Below are positions 62,501 through 64,000 of a DNA stretch of 64,000 bases, in pieces. The notes under the pieces are model-generated. The model saw only the letters and a list, made by a program, of their open reading frames with translations, did no database searches and had not been told where the DNA came from. The stretch is from assembly GCF_023701745.1 (NCBI RefSeq), contig NZ_JAJOZB010000001.1, positions 5,555,501-5,619,500 of the forward strand. Direction: 5' to 3'. Position numbers and translations under genes: made by a program. Positions within the stretch are counted from its first letter, which is position 1, and the number at the start of each line of letters is the position of its first letter. The stretch is from Streptomyces sp. RKAG293 (lineage in GTDB: Bacteria > Actinomycetota > Actinomycetes > Streptomycetales > Streptomycetaceae).

Positions 62501-62834
62501 CCGACAGGTTGTGGGCGATCGCGTCCACCGCGAACGCGGTCACCCCGGTCGCGCCCGCCAAGATCGCGGCGGTGGTCACCGTCTCAGGGCCGAACCGCCC
62601 GGCGAGCCCCGTCGGCCCGCCCGGCTCGCCGCCGGCGGCGCGCAGATACAGCGCGTACTCCCCGGCCGCCTGCGCCATGATCTCGTCCAGCGAGGCCAGC
62701 GCCCGCTGCAGCAGCCGCTCCGCGTCCGCCGCCGTACTGCCGCGAGCCTCCTCGACCACGGCCAGCTTCAGCCGGCTCTCGACCTCCGCCCGGTCCCTCC
62801 CGGACGGCTTCGCCGGCTCTGGCGCTTCTCTCAA
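59586..62834 (-). CDS. STAND-type NTPase with TPR repeats and N-terminal membrane hairpin
   Basis: About 1082 residues. An N-terminal helical segment precedes two membrane helices (about 85-135: VTTAAILAGATGVTAF.., SLITGIAAGTAGAVAV). An NB-ARC-like NTPase region (about 210-500) and about ten TPR-like repeats (about 640-1040, for example RAWTLHALAAVLRDMGRLGKAL) follow. Walker A reads LHGPAGAGATTLA, with Ala where the essential Lys is expected; Walker B (VTIVLDDA) is present. No SARP DNA-binding domain, unlike AfsR. TTG 62834 with GGGGGAG upstream is chosen. Streptomyces has many such proteins in signalling and, in some cases, phage defence; the role here is unknown. Confidence 0.82.
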   Translation of the reverse strand: MREAPEPAKPSGRDRAEVESRLKLAVVEEARGSTAADAERLLQRALASLDEIMAQAAGEYALYLRAAGGEPGGPTGLAGRFGPETVTTAAILAGATGVTAFAVDAIAHNLSAGVSLITGIAAGTAGAVAVGLRSPRRTGPPAATDDPAPYRLRWLDAVEQRGIRPFLEQHRSRATAESAASRAASPAAANGRHQVPAPRRTDRSAAARTRAVLEQSFGQLPSADGPFAGRRKQVAQIAQWVHQARVSTESKPTVVVLHGPAGAGATTLAVRAARQLRDQFRGSCVVDLRGGALDEGPLPTRDALLHLLNRLGAPREQLLFRERPNHEQHLRRLADQYQKHLTGTPVTIVLDDASDAEQVRMLVPERSEALVLVTAREPLSLDLPNAWVHSLPVGPLGAADTHELLGELARTAKAPEPTSVESERLRGLCDGLPIALRIAGAALQDHGTAAGLAADLEAYGPQEAVERILALRYHDQPEPSRRLLRRLALAGRASFGAAAAAALLATDEQEAGRRLEELARAGLIEHIRGSRYRPHDLVRRFAHARLLDEEDPAERAAAHERLIRSYAELANAVIRLVEGKTSTRAGRFGAHGFASLEMALRWLDDESSFITAALRHAEGVDRTVVQALLGALCDYCLLRGDLYRLGEISELAQASKAAPDEEQNILVRSVQWRTGIAARQLGELDKARSTLSSVVDLYFEAQHPAGAARALGSLGITLHHQGSLREAESKLREALELQAAPELGEDRAWTLHALAAVLRDMGRLGKALPLLLESLELHRQNESVSGQAWAHLQLGQVHLRLGAVDEGEAELRSAGQCYALTRDPRGAAWTRTQLARATLQRGNAQEAARELDEALVRHRACEDARGEAWTLYYLGHALEESGNSDQALRTLERARSMFSRMRDVYGLACARHHSARVTRDQRAVRTGNLRNSGFARQLLQDARQDFRRIGVEHGEAWSCVELAVIDAGNNRFVEALTLLDEARELFHDLGDRRGQDWAVFLRCTVQPLLSEDGAGQAADTLRALLAAHYPGRDPDLEEYAEAYSVLLERGTAASGGSWEAWRLGMMPGRSARMVMDLLPAAP

Positions 62835-62917
62835 CGTAGCTCCCCCTCGGTCGCCCGCCCGCCCCAAGTGTCCTGCCGTACACGTCGCGGAGCGACACCG
62901 TGTGTGAGGGTGGGTAC

Positions 62918-63082
62918 ATGGCCAATCGGCTCAGCCGTTCCACCTCTCCCTACCTCCTGCAGCACGCCGACAACCCTGTGGACCGGTGGCCGTGGGGCGC
63001 GGAGGCGTTCGCCGAGGCCCGCGAGCGGGGGGTACCGCTGCTGCTCAGCGTCGGTTACAGCAGTTGCCACTGGTGTCAGTGA
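62918..63082 (+). pseudogene. Truncated DUF255 (YyaL/SPATA20) thioredoxin-domain gene
   Basis: Only 54 residues remain: MANRLSRSTSPYLLQHADNP.. VGYSSCHWCQ and a stop. The full family is about 670 residues and continues CHWCHVMAHESF. The gene is cut immediately after the CHWC redox motif, and the following sequence has no resemblance to the family in any frame. ATG 62918 is divergent from the STAND gene. The breakpoint at about 63077 probably marks an insertion or deletion junction. Confidence 0.85.
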
Positions 63083-63194
63083 ACTCGTAACCCAGTAGTC
63101 GGCGGTGCTCATACCTCTCTGATGATCACGCGGCCCCGCAGAGCTTCGACCGGTCGTTGCGGTCACCCGGACGAGGCCGGGCAACCGCCTTGCC

Positions 63195-64000
63195 TTAGCC
63201 GCCGTGCTCGCGCAGGAGTTCGATCATGTTGCGGAGCATCGGTATCGCCGAGTCTCCGGCCTTGTCCTTGTCGTTGAAATGCATCAGCTCGTTGCGGATC
63301 TCACGCAGTTCATCGAGGCGTGCGATAAAGGACTTGCGGTCCAGCGGCCAGCCCAGCTTGTCCCACTGCTCCTGATTGCCCAAGATCTGCTGGTAGTCGC
63401 CGTAGGACAGCTGATCGAAGGCAGAGAGCTTCCGGCGCCCGTCCGGATCGCAGAGGGTGATCACCTCCGTCAGGTCCAGACCCTCCGAGATGACCCGGCG
63501 CAGTTGTCGGTCGAGGTCGCCGATGAGCAGGAACGGCCGGGCCGTGGCGCCGTATTCCGCGGCCACGTCGGCCACGGTGATGATGCCGGCGATCTGATTC
63601 GTCTGGTCCTTGACCAGGAGGAAGCCGAACCGTTCCAGATCGGGCAGGACGTCGATCAGGTGCTCGGCATAGCTGACCGCGTGGGCGGCGACGATGGCCT
63701 CGGAGAAGGGGGCCTCGGGGTCCGAGTAGCGCGCTCGCGCGATGGATTCCCATGTGACGGCACCCCGCAGATTCCGAGGTCCGCTCAGCACCGGCAGTTG
63801 CGAGTACCCGTTGAGGCGCATCTTGGTGAACGCTTCCTCGAAGCTTGCCGAGGAGGACACCGACACCACTCCCTTGAGCGCTGAGGGCAGGTTGCCGACC
63901 GTCTGGCCTTGGACCGGTTCCCCCTTGTCCTCCTCGTCGCTGGAGGTGGTAGAAGGCTCCGGTGTGCAGGCCTCCGTGCGTGTTCGCGCTGTTGCCCTCA
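63195..64000 (-). CDS. CBS-pair protein with C-terminal HEPN-like domain (partial)
   Basis: The frame is open to the right edge, so the N-terminus lies outside. Visible order: an acidic linker (TTSSDEEDKGEPVQG), CBS motif 1 (SFEEAFTKMRLNGYSQLPVL), CBS motif 2 (FGFLLVKDQTNQIAGIITVADVAA), then a helical region ending LDELREIRNELMHFNDKDKAG. The RNELMH hexad matches the Rx4H motif of HEPN ribonucleases. CBS pairs bind adenosine nucleotides. Such a fusion could be a nucleotide-controlled RNase, possibly in defence, but I do not recognise a described family. It lies right beside a truncated housekeeping gene, consistent with acquired DNA. Confidence 0.7.
   Translation of the reverse strand, partial: RATARTRTEACTPEPSTTSSDEEDKGEPVQGQTVGNLPSALKGVVSVSSSASFEEAFTKMRLNGYSQLPVLSGPRNLRGAVTWESIARARYSDPEAPFSEAIVAAHAVSYAEHLIDVLPDLERFGFLLVKDQTNQIAGIITVADVAAEYGATARPFLLIGDLDRQLRRVISEGLDLTEVITLCDPDGRRKLSAFDQLSYGDYQQILGNQEQWDKLGWPLDRKSFIARLDELREIRNELMHFNDKDKAGDSAIPMLRNMIELLREHGG

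Overview
The window is high-GC actinobacterial DNA and almost certainly chromosomal Streptomyces. Coding density is high, GTG/TTG starts are frequent, and the gene content fits: Mca (mycothiol amidase), an LpdA-type quinone reductase, three-part AccA/PccB/PccE acyl-CoA carboxylase, MmpB, class III adenylate cyclase, UTRA-GntR regulators and LAxTG sorting signals. The order deoC ... pnp ... accA ... pccB-birA-cya-echA-GGDEF-hutH ... metB-ilvA-greA-mca resembles, from memory and unchecked, the SCO4910-SCO4970 neighbourhood of S. coelicolor. Accessory DNA is inserted into this core at several points. No tRNA, rRNA, CRISPR array or intact transposase was found.

Region by region. (1) 1-3087, minus strand: deoC followed by two aldehyde dehydrogenases, for deoxyribose-phosphate catabolism. 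A 12-bp palindrome (CTACGCGCGTAG) in front of deoC recurs at the same distance in front of the purine nucleoside phosphorylase gene near 22.3 kb, which suggests one regulon. (2) 3.4-7.8 kb: a PH-domain membrane protein, then a regulatory module. A UTRA-only protein and a full GntR/UTRA regulator diverge, across a CTTAAG inverted repeat, from an RsbW-like ATPase, an S-adenosylhomocysteine-hydrolase-like protein and a NUDIX gene broken by an in-frame TGA. (3) 8.4-19.5 kb: the most unusual locus, a Pst-type ABC transporter (pstC, pstA, pstB at the two ends). Between the permeases and the ATPase lie three PstS-like extracellular proteins (two anchored by a C-terminal membrane helix), a surface protein ending in an LAHTG sorting signal, and a sortase-fold protein whose catalytic His and Cys are both replaced. 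(4) 19.5-25.7 kb: phosphohexomutase, a relic resembling the 3' end of an IS605-type tnpB, purine nucleoside phosphorylase, a gamma-glutamylcyclotransferase-like gene, lpdA, a MITE-like palindromic element and a DeoR regulator. (5) 25.7-27.9 kb: divergent TetR/MFS pair with two palindromic operators on the promoter. (6) 27.9-34.3 kb: biotin-dependent acyl-CoA carboxylase set (accA, pccB, pccE), biotin ligase, maf, and the 45-residue mmpB. (7) 34.5-42.1 kb: adenylate cyclase, enoyl-CoA hydratase, GAF-GGDEF, hutH, a small LAATG surface protein, an L,D-transpeptidase lipoprotein. (8) 42.1-48.5 kb: ROK regulator, xylB, divergent xylA, then a FtsX-type ABC pair. (9) 48.6-59.4 kb: msrA, a decayed gene, cystathionine gamma-synthase, an ECF-like sigma factor with a small membrane partner, MarR, threonine dehydratase, a Drr-type ABC exporter, greA, mca. 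(10) 59.6-64 kb: a large STAND-NTPase/TPR protein, a truncated DUF255 gene, and a CBS-HEPN protein running off the right edge, which looks like the start of another accessory segment.

Two further themes stand out. A 76-78-nt structured palindromic element occurs twice (17.55 and 43.41 kb) with compensatory base changes in its stems, as expected of a conserved folded element. Three genes (second aldehyde dehydrogenase, LAHTG protein, cyclotransferase) each carry a one-base frameshift in or near runs of five G/C, so sequencing or assembly error should be excluded before calling them pseudogenes.
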